A stretch of 64,000 bases of DNA from Chitinophaga sp. XS-30 (lineage in GTDB: Bacteria; Bacteroidota; Bacteroidia; Chitinophagales; Chitinophagaceae). A model generated the notes under the pieces. It had not been told where the DNA came from. It ran no database searches and saw nothing but the letters and a program-made list of their open reading frames with translations. Positions within the stretch are counted from its first letter, which is position 1, and each line of letters starts with the position of its first letter. The DNA is taken from positions 3,408,032 to 3,472,031 of the forward strand of contig NZ_CP043006.1 of NCBI RefSeq assembly GCF_008086345.1. Reading direction: 5' to 3'. This document shows positions 51,792-60,221 of this stretch, piece by piece. A program made the position numbers and the translations under genes.

Positions 51792-52667
51792 TTATTCCGT
51801 TCCAAGCATGGGGAATAGCTGCCTGATCTCTTTCTCCGTAGGCCGGGCGCCGTATTCGCACAATTCAAAAGCTTCCGCATAATGTGCAGCTTCCGCCTGT
51901 GCGGGGCTGTACCATTTTCCCAGGCCGGCTCTCAGGGTACTGTCCAGCGAAGGCCAGCGGTTTTGTTTGATCCAGGCTTTCCGTTCCTGTTTACCCGCGG
52001 GTATTTTCCCTTTATAACCGGAGATCCAGGGAAGCCATTCATAGAACTGTGATTCGTGTGCATCCAGTGCATCGGTCTTCTTGTCGATGACCGGTGTGAT
52101 ATCCACACATACATCAGGCTGAAAGCGGGTGGGCTTCGTGAAATGATCCTGGAAATACAGGAAGACGGGGTTCTTTGTGAGGGGAGGCGTGTCCGCCGCG
52201 ATATTGGGCACCATCACCATAAAGGCCGCATCCTGCACCAATATACCGGTATAACGGTGATCGGGGTGATAGTCCACCGGGCGGTGGGAGATGACCACAT
52301 CTGCTTTCCATGCCCTGATCCTGCGGATCAGGTCCAGGCGCACATCCAGCGAAGGCAGCAGTTCCCCGTCGTGATTGTCCATGACTTCATAGGTAAGGCC
52401 AAGTCGCCTGCCCGCTTCTTCGGCTTCAGCCCTGCGGCGTTTGGCCAGCGCGCCGCCGCCCTGCTCCATATGCCCTGCATCGCCGTTGGTTACCGAAATG
52501 AATTTCACGGCATGGCCCATTTCTGCAAAGAGCGCGGCCGTACCGCCGCTTTTGATGTCACAATCATCAGGGTGCGCCCCGATCATGATAATGCGTAGCT
52601 TGCTGTCCTGGGCTGATGCAAGATGGAAACTCCAGCCAAGGAGGATGGTACATAAGAGATGCTTCAT
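51792..52667 (-). CDS. Secreted PIG-L family zinc deacetylase
   Basis: A protein of 291 residues from ATG 52667, where a clean signal peptide begins (MKHLLCTILLGWSFHLASAQ). The frame is open for 18 more residues upstream. The zinc motif AHPDD is in RIIMIGAHPDDCDIKSGGTA and the third ligand in HRPVDYHPDHRYTG. TNGDAGHMEQGG and RRRAEAEEAGRRLGL are also typical. PIG-L/LmbE enzymes remove the N-acetyl group of N-acetylglucosamine-type sugars. Exported forms like this one are common in Bacteroidota, and their substrates are poorly known. It is 88 bases upstream of the GntR-type regulator on the same strand, so it may belong to PUL 3, where it would act on amino sugars of the glycan. It is divergent from the ECF sigma gene. 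Confidence 0.88.
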   Translation of the reverse strand: MKHLLCTILLGWSFHLASAQDSKLRIIMIGAHPDDCDIKSGGTAALFAEMGHAVKFISVTNGDAGHMEQGGGALAKRRRAEAEEAGRRLGLTYEVMDNHDGELLPSLDVRLDLIRRIRAWKADVVISHRPVDYHPDHRYTGILVQDAAFMVMVPNIAADTPPLTKNPVFLYFQDHFTKPTRFQPDVCVDITPVIDKKTDALDAHESQFYEWLPWISGYKGKIPAGKQERKAWIKQNRWPSLDSTLRAGLGKWYSPAQAEAAHYAEAFELCEYGARPTEKEIRQLFPMLGTE

Positions 52668-52791
52668 ACAAGGTGTTTTTTCGTAGCTGTCAGATTGAGG
52701 TTGCCTTCTCTGAAAGGGCATTGTAAAATACGCCTTCTTAACAATATGGTAATATTATTCGGTTATTTTCACCGCCATATTTATTCGCCTC

Positions 52792-53358
52792 ATGCAGAAT
52801 TTATCAGATAAGGAATTGTATGCATTACTGCGGGCTGGCAATCATGCCGCGTTTCAGGCGATCTATGAAAGACATGCTTCGGCAATGGTGCAGTTTGCGT
52901 TTTCGAGAACAGGGAGTGTAGATGATGCCAAAGATTGTGTGCAGGACGTATTTACCTGGCTTTGGCAGTCGGGCCGTGCCATTCAGGTCCCGGACAGCGC
53001 ATCCGGGCTGGAGGCGTACCTGAAATCTGCGGTCAGGAACAAGATCATTAATCTGATGGAGAAAAGGCTGCGGCAGCGGCATTATTCCAGGGAGGCGGTG
53101 CTTGACCTGGCAGCGGATATGCCTCCTGATGTTCATCTCAGCCATCAGGAGCTGAATAACCTGGTGCAAAAAGAGATCAATGCAATGCCTGAGAAAATGC
53201 GCAGGATATTTGAGTTGAGCCGGGACGCGGGTTTATCCAACAAACAGATCGCCGGTAAACTTTCCCTCTCCGAACAAACCGTGAAGAACCAGCTGGGCAA
53301 TGCCCGGCAACGCCTGCGCGGCAAGCTGGAACACTACCTCTCCATCTGGCTGCTCTAA
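52792..53358 (+). CDS. ECF RNA polymerase sigma-70 factor
   Basis: A sigma factor of 188 residues. Region 2 is seen in AFQAIYERHASAMVQFAFSR and DDAKDCVQDVFTWLWQSG (about 20-65). Region 4 is in INAMPEKMRRIFELSRDAGL and SNKQIAGKLSLSEQTVKNQL (about 130-170). It is followed by fecR and a TonB receptor with an STN domain, the layout of cell-surface signalling in which the receptor's ligand frees the sigma factor to transcribe the receptor operon. It is the first gene of that unit and divergent from the PIG-L gene. Confidence 0.94.
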   Translation: MQNLSDKELYALLRAGNHAAFQAIYERHASAMVQFAFSRTGSVDDAKDCVQDVFTWLWQSGRAIQVPDSASGLEAYLKSAVRNKIINLMEKRLRQRHYSREAVLDLAADMPPDVHLSHQELNNLVQKEINAMPEKMRRIFELSRDAGLSNKQIAGKLSLSEQTVKNQLGNARQRLRGKLEHYLSIWLL

Positions 53359-53425
53359 CCCCTTAACAATTATTTCATATGCAAACATCTGGTACTTTTC
53401 TTTAGCTTGACTGCTTTACTGGTAT

Positions 53426-54439
53426 ATGGGAAAATCAGATGATGCCCGTTTACTGCAATTGCTGGAAAAATTCAGGGCTGGTACCTTGTCTCCGGAGGAG
53501 AAAGAAACTGTTGACATATGGTTCTCATCCCTGCCGGTAACGGAGCAACCCTGGTACCGGGACCGGGAAGATGAGGCGGTGCAACTGGCCGCGCTTTGGC
53601 GCACAATCCAGGGAAAAACGCTGCCGGCGCAACCCCGCCGCAGATTCATTCACAAATACTGGTGGGCCGCAGCCGCTATGCTCACCGGCGTGCTGCTTCT
53701 CGCCGTTGTCTGGAATGCGCCGAGAAAACCACAAGGCGTTGCCACGCTGTATTCCCCGAAAGAAAAAGCGGTTACGGCGCCAGCTCGTCTCCGCACGGTA
53801 GCAGCATCATTGGGCACGGTAAAAAAAGTGGTCCTGCCGGATAGCAGCATTGTCGTGCTCAACTCAGGTGCCAGCCTGCAATACCCGGAACAATTCGGGG
53901 AAGGGGAGAGAAATGTATCCCTGGTGAAGGGCGAGGCATTTTTCCAGATCGCAAAAGACAGCCGGCATCCCTTCGTTGTGCGAAGCGCCGGGCTGCGGAC
54001 AGCGGTGCTGGGCACTTCTTTCGAGATCAGCATAAAACAGGGAGGGCAGGTAGCAGTTGCCGTTGCAACCGGAAAGGTAATGGTCAGCAGGGATAACCGT
54101 ACGGCGCTGGGACTATTGATGCCGGGTAAAAAGCTGACCTATAAACATCAGAACGGTCAGAGCAGTATCACGGACTTCGACCTGAGAACCGTAGCACAAT
54201 GGCGCAGCAAACGGATAAGGCTGGAACGGGCGTCCTTTGCCGAACTGGCTGACGCCGTTCATACCATCTATGGCATAGCGCTGAAAGCGGGGGACAGTCA
54301 GGTGGCAGAACAGGCTTATACCATCGCGCTGCAATATGATACCGGTATGGAAGACATGATGACCGTGCTTGCCGCGATCCACAACAACGACTATACGATC
54401 CGTAATAAAACAGTAACCTTTAAGACCAAAGCGCTTTAA
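53426..54439 (+). CDS. FecR-family anti-sigma factor
   Basis: An inner-membrane anti-sigma factor of 337 residues. A cytosolic N-terminal part binds the sigma factor, and one membrane helix lies at about residues 75-93 (AAAAMLTGVLLLAVVW). The periplasmic FecR domain contains KKVVLPDSSIVVLNSGASLQ, RNVSLVKGEAFFQIAK and RTAVLGTSFEISI. A DUF4974-like C-terminal domain (SFAELADAVHTIYGIALKAG and NNDYTIRNKTVTF) would touch the receptor's STN domain. The start at 53426 (MGKSDDARLLQLL) is the natural one. It lies 67 bases after the sigma gene and 68 bases before the receptor gene. Confidence 0.94.
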   Translation: MGKSDDARLLQLLEKFRAGTLSPEEKETVDIWFSSLPVTEQPWYRDREDEAVQLAALWRTIQGKTLPAQPRRRFIHKYWWAAAAMLTGVLLLAVVWNAPRKPQGVATLYSPKEKAVTAPARLRTVAASLGTVKKVVLPDSSIVVLNSGASLQYPEQFGEGERNVSLVKGEAFFQIAKDSRHPFVVRSAGLRTAVLGTSFEISIKQGGQVAVAVATGKVMVSRDNRTALGLLMPGKKLTYKHQNGQSSITDFDLRTVAQWRSKRIRLERASFAELADAVHTIYGIALKAGDSQVAEQAYTIALQYDTGMEDMMTVLAAIHNNDYTIRNKTVTFKTKAL

Positions 54440-54507
54440 AAGCGGAAAGATGCCCGCTGTAACAGGCACCTTTCCCGGTATAAGTTGTATAAAATCAAAA
54501 CAAAAGT

Positions 54508-57500
54508 ATGAAAGAAAACAGAAAAAAGACGGCAGTCTTTGTACAATTCCTGTGCCTGCTCGCGGCCCTGCTTATGGTGGCTTCGCGCGCCCGTTCCCAG
54601 AACGGCATGAAAAAAGAGATCACCATCGCGTTCAACCAGGAGAAAATGGATGCGGCCCTGAAGAGGCTGGAGGCTGTATCTGAACTGACCTTTGGATATG
54701 ACGCCAGCGCAGTTGGCCGATATATGGCTCCACAGATGAAGTTTGAAAACCAGCCGGTTGACAGCATACTGAAAGCACTACTCAAAGAAACAAACCTGTC
54801 GTATAATGCAGTGAACGGTTACGTTGTGGTGAAAGTGCAGGCGCCGGGCGCAGTAACGGGCAGGATCATTGATGCGGAAAGCGGGCAGCCGGTTCCGGAT
54901 GTCACTATCCGCATCGGCAATAAAGGGACCATGAGCGCATCAGACGGCTCATTTCACCTCTCATTACCACCGGGTACTTATCAGGCTGAGATATCATCTG
55001 TCGGCTACGGGAAAAAAGTGGTGACAGACGTTGTGGTAAAAGAAAACGAGACGTTTGTGCTTAATGTTACCCTGAAAAGACAAAAAGGGCAGCTGGCCGC
55101 GTTTACGGTACAGGCATCCGCCAGGCAGGAAAGCATTGCTTCCCTCTTCACCCGGCAGAAAAATGCCGCCACCCTGTCTGATGGCATTTCAGCAGAGCAG
55201 ATCAGGGCAACGCCGGACAAACACATCGGTGAAACGCTGAAACGTATAACCGGCATCAGTACCAAAGACAACAAAAAAGTGGTGGTGCGAGGCATTGCAG
55301 AGCGCTACAACGTTACGCTCCTGGATGGCAGCGCATTACCCAGTACGGATGTGCAGGACAGGGATTTTGAGTTCGATCTTATTCCCACCAACCTGGTGGA
55401 TAATATCGTGGTCGTGAAATCCATCACGCCGGATATGCCTTACGGCTTCGCCGGCGGCCTTGTACAGATCAATACCAAAGCTATTCCCGCATCGGACTTT
55501 ACATCTGTCAGTGCCGGGCTTTCCATCAATACGCGCACCATGGGGAAGGATTTTTACAGCTACGGCCGCGGTAAATATGACTACCTGGGATATGATGACG
55601 GCGGCCGCGACCATTTTCCCGATGGCATCATCAGCCTGAGCGATGCATTCAACCCGCGGATGCCGGACGATCAGAATGCTGTAACGGCCGCGCAGGTAGG
55701 AGAGCAGAATAAACGCATCGGCGGCACGGAGAGGCTCGGCGCACGCATCTTTCAGCCCATGCCTTCGCAAAATTACCAGTTCAACCTTGGGCGCGCTTAT
55801 TCACTCAGCGAAGCAAAGCTGCGCCGGATCGGTTTCGTCGGGTCGCTTACCTACCGCAATACGCAGAGCAACGACCACATCTCGGAAATGCGCCGTGGTG
55901 GCTGGAGCCGGCAACGCACTGATCCCTACGATGCCACAGACGTGAATACGGGCAATATTTACGGGTTCAATACAACCATTGGCATGCTGCTCAACGGCGG
56001 CTTTAAAACAGATAAACACCAGATCAGCACGTATAACCTTTACACACATATCTTCAATGACCGGTTCAGCCGTATCAAAGGATGGTCCCATGAAAATCCG
56101 AAAGATAATTACGTAAATAAATTCCCGGATATCGAGGAAGACGACCGGCCGAAGTTCGTGGACCTGATCCAGAATAAGTTGAGTGGCAGCCACCGTTTCG
56201 ATCCCGTGAAGATCGAATGGAACCTGGCGCGCACGCACCTGTCCTCCGTTGAGAAGGACGCCGTATCTGCATTTATCGCCGGCCGCGAAGTAGCCAATAA
56301 AGCACCCCTCTATGAATACCTGCCCGGTACTGCCACAGATCCCGGCCAGGGCAACCTGCATCGTGACCGCTATACCTACAAGGAGCGTAATCTTTCCGCT
56401 GATGTCAGCGCTGCCATTGATTTTCGCCTCGGAAAGACCTCCCATACCTTCAAGACCGGTTTCAACTACCTGGAGAAGCATGCCTGGTACTACTGGAATG
56501 TGCTGCCGCTGGTAACGCTCGCCGGACTGCAAAGCAATCTGCCCACCATTCCCATCCAGGAATGGGGTACCTATATGAGCATGGAAAACCCCCGCACGGA
56601 TCTGTTCTATTATCCCGCCTACTACTCGCTCAATAACTTCGAGGGAACCAGTGTGAATAAAGGCGTATATGCCATGTTCGACAACAAGATACTCCCCAAC
56701 CTGCGACTGGTATGGGGTTTGCGGGCCGACTACTTCCGGTTGGACACCATCCGGAATTCCGCCAGCCGGAGGGAAGACCTGACCCGCAAGGTTATCTTCG
56801 ATGAAGCGAAGGACTGGTATTTCCTCCCTTCCGCGAATCTCACCTATTCCCCGGTGACGAATCTGAATGTGCGGCTGTCCTACGGCGAGAGCATTGTACG
56901 CCCCGGGCTGATGGAAAACTCGAAATTTTCCCGCTACAATCCTTCGTATGGCACTATCATGCGGAGCAATGGCGTTACCAGCACATTGGTAAAGAACTAC
57001 GACGCAAAACTGGAATGGTTCCCGGGAGCCGGTGAAATTATTTCTGCCGGTTACTTCTACAAGTATTTCGACAAACCGGCAGAGTATTACGCGGAAGATC
57101 CGGAAAATACCGGGCTGTACTACATTATCGTTACGAATTCCGACTGGGCGAAAGTCAGAGGGTGGGAATTCGAGCTGCGCAAAAGCCTGGGCTTCATCTA
57201 TCCCGCCTGGGATTTTCTGCAGGATATTTACCTGAGCGGTAATCTCACCCTGCAGGAGTCACAGGTGCGCGCCCGCAACAGGATCGTTCACCAACTGCCT
57301 GACGGAACGGATTCCCTTTCCTATACGTACATGAAATATCCCAGGCCTTTATACGGGCAGGTACCGCTACTTTACAATATCGGCCTGCAATACCGCGGTG
57401 AGCGCTTGGGTATGAACATCGTGTACAATTATATGGGCTACAAAACATTTATCACAGGAGCCAATCCCAACATGATAGAGTACGAACGCCCCCGCGCGCA

Positions 57501-57831
57501 AATGGACGCTCAGATCACTTACCGCTTTTTGTCCGGCAAGATGGAAGCGAAACTGAACCTCGGCAACCTGCTGGATATGCCGTTCCGTTTCTTCATCAAT
57601 GATCATACGACCTATGAATATAAACCGGGAATGGAGGATGCGAAGAACTGGCCTGAGAATGCGGAGTGGGCAGATGCTTTCAGGTATAAATGGGGCTTTT
57701 CCGAACAATTCGAGGAAGGCTATATCGGCAGGCTCAATGAAAACGGTCCTGAACGGCTGATAGGCGACCGCCAGACCTTCACCCGCTATACGGGGCGCTC
57801 TTTCAGTCTCTCTCTTTCCTATAATTTCTAA
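54508..57831 (+). CDS. STN-type TonB-dependent outer-membrane receptor (FecA-like signalling)
   Basis: A receptor of 1107 residues. After the signal peptide (ending RARSQ) comes an STN signalling domain, about 36-112, with KEITIAFNQEKMDAALKRLE and FENQPVDSILKALLKETNLS. Then come a carboxypeptidase-regulatory domain (about 115-195), the plug (RATPDKHIGETLKRITGIST and VVVRGIAERYNVTLLDGSAL) and the barrel ending RSFSLSLSYNF. It does not look like SusC in the barrel, and no susD follows. Together with the ECF/FecR pair it should both import a ligand and report its presence. The ligand is not evident: no siderophore, haem or vitamin genes are nearby. A small lipoprotein gene follows 19 bases later. 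Confidence 0.93.
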   Translation: MKENRKKTAVFVQFLCLLAALLMVASRARSQNGMKKEITIAFNQEKMDAALKRLEAVSELTFGYDASAVGRYMAPQMKFENQPVDSILKALLKETNLSYNAVNGYVVVKVQAPGAVTGRIIDAESGQPVPDVTIRIGNKGTMSASDGSFHLSLPPGTYQAEISSVGYGKKVVTDVVVKENETFVLNVTLKRQKGQLAAFTVQASARQESIASLFTRQKNAATLSDGISAEQIRATPDKHIGETLKRITGISTKDNKKVVVRGIAERYNVTLLDGSALPSTDVQDRDFEFDLIPTNLVDNIVVVKSITPDMPYGFAGGLVQINTKAIPASDFTSVSAGLSINTRTMGKDFYSYGRGKYDYLGYDDGGRDHFPDGIISLSDAFNPRMPDDQNAVTAAQVGEQNKRIGGTERLGARIFQPMPSQNYQFNLGRAYSLSEAKLRRIGFVGSLTYRNTQSNDHISEMRRGGWSRQRTDPYDATDVNTGNIYGFNTTIGMLLNGGFKTDKHQISTYNLYTHIFNDRFSRIKGWSHENPKDNYVNKFPDIEEDDRPKFVDLIQNKLSGSHRFDPVKIEWNLARTHLSSVEKDAVSAFIAGREVANKAPLYEYLPGTATDPGQGNLHRDRYTYKERNLSADVSAAIDFRLGKTSHTFKTGFNYLEKHAWYYWNVLPLVTLAGLQSNLPTIPIQEWGTYMSMENPRTDLFYYPAYYSLNNFEGTSVNKGVYAMFDNKILPNLRLVWGLRADYFRLDTIRNSASRREDLTRKVIFDEAKDWYFLPSANLTYSPVTNLNVRLSYGESIVRPGLMENSKFSRYNPSYGTIMRSNGVTSTLVKNYDAKLEWFPGAGEIISAGYFYKYFDKPAEYYAEDPENTGLYYIIVTNSDWAKVRGWEFELRKSLGFIYPAWDFLQDIYLSGNLTLQESQVRARNRIVHQLPDGTDSLSYTYMKYPRPLYGQVPLLYNIGLQYRGERLGMNIVYNYMGYKTFITGANPNMIEYERPRAQMDAQITYRFLSGKMEAKLNLGNLLDMPFRFFINDHTTYEYKPGMEDAKNWPENAEWADAFRYKWGFSEQFEEGYIGRLNENGPERLIGDRQTFTRYTGRSFSLSLSYNF

Positions 57832-57850
57832 TCCTAAAAGCTTGACAATT

Positions 57851-58669
57851 ATGAAAACAAGATCTTACATATATTGCCTGATGGCGCCATTGTTCCTGTT
57901 TCTGCTGAGCGCCTGCGAACGGGAAGGGGAATTGTTCATCAAGCCGGTGAAGGCATTCAAACCTGTTACGATGAGCGGGTTCATTCTCGGTGATACGCTG
58001 GAACAATATTTTGACGGGGAAAAGGTCAGAGAATTGTATGGGAGGGTAATGGTACCCTATTCCCAAAGCCAGGTTGCGTTTGAAGGAAATGAGGTGAAGA
58101 TGGAGCTAAGGAACAAAAGCAATGGCGAAACTGTTTACACGCAAACGTTGAATTTGCAGGATGATACCAGCAAAGTGCCGCCCTTTTACTTCGATGGGAA
58201 GAAAATTGCAGAGCGGTACAATTATCCACAACCGCAGGGAGACGAATACCTGATCAATTTTTATTTTGATTTCCCCGACGACGCTCCGCTTGTAGATGTG
58301 ACTATAGAAGTGGATGAAATTTATTATGATTTTACCCAGAACCCCTTTATGATAAATCTCGGTACAACGGTCATTCCCCTGTTGAGCGGTGTGAAGCCCG
58401 GAGAATGGTCAGAGCTGATCCGGATCAATATGCCGGAAATGGAAAAGCATCACCCGGAATCTTTCTTTCAGTCCGGCATTATTATCAGGAACGCGGAAAA
58501 AAAGCAATACTATATTGGGAATAACCGGGATTACAGCTTCATACAGGCTTCGGTGCCGGATATGTACGCAACGGAAGGAAAGGTACAATGCATATTTTCC
58601 GGGTTGAGCCAGCAGGGGGGCCAGCTGGTGCTGACCCCCCAGGAAGATCTGACCCAGATCTTCAGGTAA
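57851..58669 (+). CDS. Uncharacterised lipoprotein linked to the TonB receptor
   Basis: A protein of 272 residues starting at ATG 57851 (a TTG nine bases earlier is less likely). The signal peptide ends in a lipobox with Cys22 (LLSAC), followed by EREGE, which favours surface display. The rest is predicted beta-rich with many aromatic and acidic residues (for example VDVTIEVDEIYYDF and PFYFDGKKIAERYNYPQPQG). I recognise no domain; it does not show HmuY or SusD motifs. Its position 19 bases after the receptor gene suggests a partner that captures the same ligand. The operon ends just after it in a strong structured terminator. Confidence 0.7.
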   Translation: MKTRSYIYCLMAPLFLFLLSACEREGELFIKPVKAFKPVTMSGFILGDTLEQYFDGEKVRELYGRVMVPYSQSQVAFEGNEVKMELRNKSNGETVYTQTLNLQDDTSKVPPFYFDGKKIAERYNYPQPQGDEYLINFYFDFPDDAPLVDVTIEVDEIYYDFTQNPFMINLGTTVIPLLSGVKPGEWSELIRINMPEMEKHHPESFFQSGIIIRNAEKKQYYIGNNRDYSFIQASVPDMYATEGKVQCIFSGLSQQGGQLVLTPQEDLTQIFR

Positions 58670-58680
58670 GGGCTGATAAT

Positions 58681-58795
58681 GGCAGGTGAGTTTGCCTGCC
58701 GCAGCTGCTTCAAAAGTAATGATATCCGGTTTCCCGGATGTCCGGTGGGGCCATTGCGTTCCCCCCCGGGTTACTTTTGAGGCAGCTTTTTTTTT
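58681..58795 (+). terminator. Structured intrinsic terminator with an internal three-way junction
   Basis: A 16-base-pair stem pairs 58704-58719 (GCTGCTTCAAAAGTAA) with 58771-58786 (TTACTTTTGAGGCAGC, one G-U pair) and is followed at once by nine T (58787-58795). Inside the loop are two further hairpins: ATCCGG/CCGGAT (58724-58739) and CCGG-x-GGGG/CCCC-x-CCGG (58742-58769). Just before it a separate hairpin GGCAGG/CCTGCC lies at 58681-58700. It ends the sigma/anti-sigma/receptor operon and is much larger than a usual intrinsic terminator. Confidence 0.8.
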
Positions 58796-58829
58796 AGGCC
58801 GGGCGCCACGATTGTTCAGGTCCGGGCAC

Positions 58830-58857
58830 AAAAAAGGGCTGGTCTTCAGACCAGCCC
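58830..58857 (-). terminator. Intrinsic terminator of the cold-shock gene
   Basis: GGGCTGGTC-TTCA-GACCAGCCC (58836-58857) is a perfect 9-base-pair GC-rich stem. Read on the minus strand it is followed by a run of T (A-run at 58830-58835 on the plus strand). It lies 24 bases after the stop of the cold-shock gene. Confidence 0.88.
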
Positions 58858-58881
58858 GTAAAACGATATTGTTAAGCAAGC

Positions 58882-59085
58882 TTAATCTATACGTTTAACA
58901 TTAACAGCATTCATGCCTTTTCTTCCTTCCTGCAGTTCAAACTCTACGCGGTCATCTTGCTGGATCTCGTGAACGAGACCGTTTACGTGTACAAAAGTTT
59001 CTTTGGCTGATTCATCATGTTTGATGAAACCAAAGCCTTTTGTCTCATTGAAGAACTTTACAGTTCCGGTGAATTTTTGTTCCAT
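58882..59085 (-). CDS. Cold-shock domain protein (CspA family)
   Basis: A cytosolic single-stranded nucleic-acid-binding protein of 67 residues. ATG 59085 (MEQKFTGTVKFFNETKGFGF) is the family start; the longer frame upstream is leader. RNP1 is KGFGFI and RNP2 is the ETFVHVN segment (DVFVH in the consensus). A compact OB fold follows, ending GMNAVNVKRI. CSPs act as RNA chaperones at low temperature or in stationary phase. It is monocistronic with its own terminator and divergent from the S1-domain gene. A weak -7-like TACCTTCG is seen on the minus strand at 59115-59122. Confidence 0.93.
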   Translation of the reverse strand: MEQKFTGTVKFFNETKGFGFIKHDESAKETFVHVNGLVHEIQQDDRVEFELQEGRKGMNAVNVKRID

Positions 59086-59210
59086 TGTGTAAATAATTAT
59101 AAAATGTATTGACACGAAGGTAGTACTAATATTTAATAGCACCTAATTAACCCATATGTTATTGGATGGTCTTGATGGCATTTTTTCATTATATGATTGA
59201 TGGTAAAGCA

Positions 59211-59240
59211 TTTCAAACGGTTTATTTTGTTGTACCTTTG
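59211..59240 (+). promoter_or_regulatory. Bacteroidota-type promoter of the CvfB-like gene
   Basis: TACCTTTG (59233-59240) is a full match to the -7 consensus TAnnTTTG. TTTC (59211-59214), 18 bases upstream, is one base off the -33 TTTG. The start codon at 59260 is 19 bases beyond, giving a short leader. Confidence 0.65.
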
Positions 59241-59259
59241 TCCGAATTATATACAAAAC

Positions 59260-60093
59260 ATGGTAAAAATCGGGGAATACAACATTTTAAAGGTAAAAAA
59301 GGAAACAGATTTTGGCGTCTTTATGGATGGGGGCGACCAGGAAATACTGCTTCCCAAAAGGTATGTGCCCAAAGGCACACGGCCCGGTGACGAGCTGGAA
59401 GTATTCCTTTATCACGATTCGGAGAACCGCCTTATTGCAACAACAGACCGGCCTTATGGCGTGGCTGGCGATATTGTGACCCTCAAAGCGGTAGATGTGA
59501 CCGAACAGGGGGCTTTTTTGGACTGGGGCTTGATGAAAGACCTTTTTGTACCGCTCTCCCAGCAGCTTAACCGGATGCATAAAGGGCAGGAATACCTGGT
59601 GCGGATCTATATTGATGCATTGACCGGCCGCATCGCCGCTACGGAAAAGATCGATGCCTATCTCAGCAACGAGGAGCTGACCATAAAAGAAATGGATGTG
59701 GTAGACCTGATCATTTACCGCCGTACAGACATCGGCCTGGTGACGATCATCAACAACAAACATACCGGCATCCTGCACAAAGCAGACCAGGTGAAGACCT
59801 ATGATATCGGTGAACGCCTGAAAGGCTTTGTGAAAGCTATCCGGGAAGGCAACAAGATAGATGTGGTACCGGGTCAGGCCGGATATAAAAAGGTGGAAGA
59901 CGAAGCCGGCAAGATATTACGGCTGCTGCAGGAAAATGATGGCTATCTTCCTTATCACGACAAATCCGATCCGGAAGAGATCGTGGCTTTCTTCGGCATG
60001 AGCAAGAAGACTTTCAAGATGACCACCGGGGCATTGTACAAGCAACAGAAGATCGCATTTACCCAAACAGGCATTCAGTTGCTGGATCAGTGA
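59260..60093 (+). CDS. CvfB-family S1 RNA-binding protein
   Basis: A cytosolic protein of 277 residues from ATG 59260 (MVKIGEYNILKVKKETDFGV). It has tandem S1-type OB domains: VFMDGGDQEILLPKRYVPKG, KAVDVTEQGAFLDWGLMKDL and GLVTIINNKHTGILHKAD. The C-terminal winged-helix part is HDKSDPEEIVAFFGMSKKTF followed by KMTTGALYKQQ. This is the layout of the CvfB/YitL family, RNA-binding regulators of gene expression. The exact role in Bacteroidota is unclear. A promoter match lies just upstream. Confidence 0.9.
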   Translation: MVKIGEYNILKVKKETDFGVFMDGGDQEILLPKRYVPKGTRPGDELEVFLYHDSENRLIATTDRPYGVAGDIVTLKAVDVTEQGAFLDWGLMKDLFVPLSQQLNRMHKGQEYLVRIYIDALTGRIAATEKIDAYLSNEELTIKEMDVVDLIIYRRTDIGLVTIINNKHTGILHKADQVKTYDIGERLKGFVKAIREGNKIDVVPGQAGYKKVEDEAGKILRLLQENDGYLPYHDKSDPEEIVAFFGMSKKTFKMTTGALYKQQKIAFTQTGIQLLDQ

Positions 60094-60130
60094 TAATGAG
60101 GGAGGTTTCCCGTAAAAAATAAAATTGGCA

Positions 60131-60220
60131 GATGAAATAACATTCCATCAGCCCCGTAGAGAATAAAAATGAACTGATGAAATAACATTCCATCAGCCCC
60201 GTAGAGAATAAAAGTAAACT
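60131..60220 (+). repeat. 45-base tandem duplication ending at a start codon
   Basis: The 45-base unit beginning GATGAAATAACATTCCATCA runs from 60131 to 60175 and is repeated at 60176-60220 with two base changes near the end. A third partial copy (GATGAAA) holds the real ATG of the following gene at 60222. Each full copy carries ATG-AAA-TAA, a two-codon minimal frame. The duplication therefore copied the start context of the SRPBCC gene. Confidence 0.92.
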
Positions 60221-60221
60221 G

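Noticed and set aside
54508..57831. TonB receptor after FecR as a fourth SusC-type PUL
   Set aside because: It has an STN domain, lacks the usual SusC barrel motifs, and no susD or glycosidase follows it.
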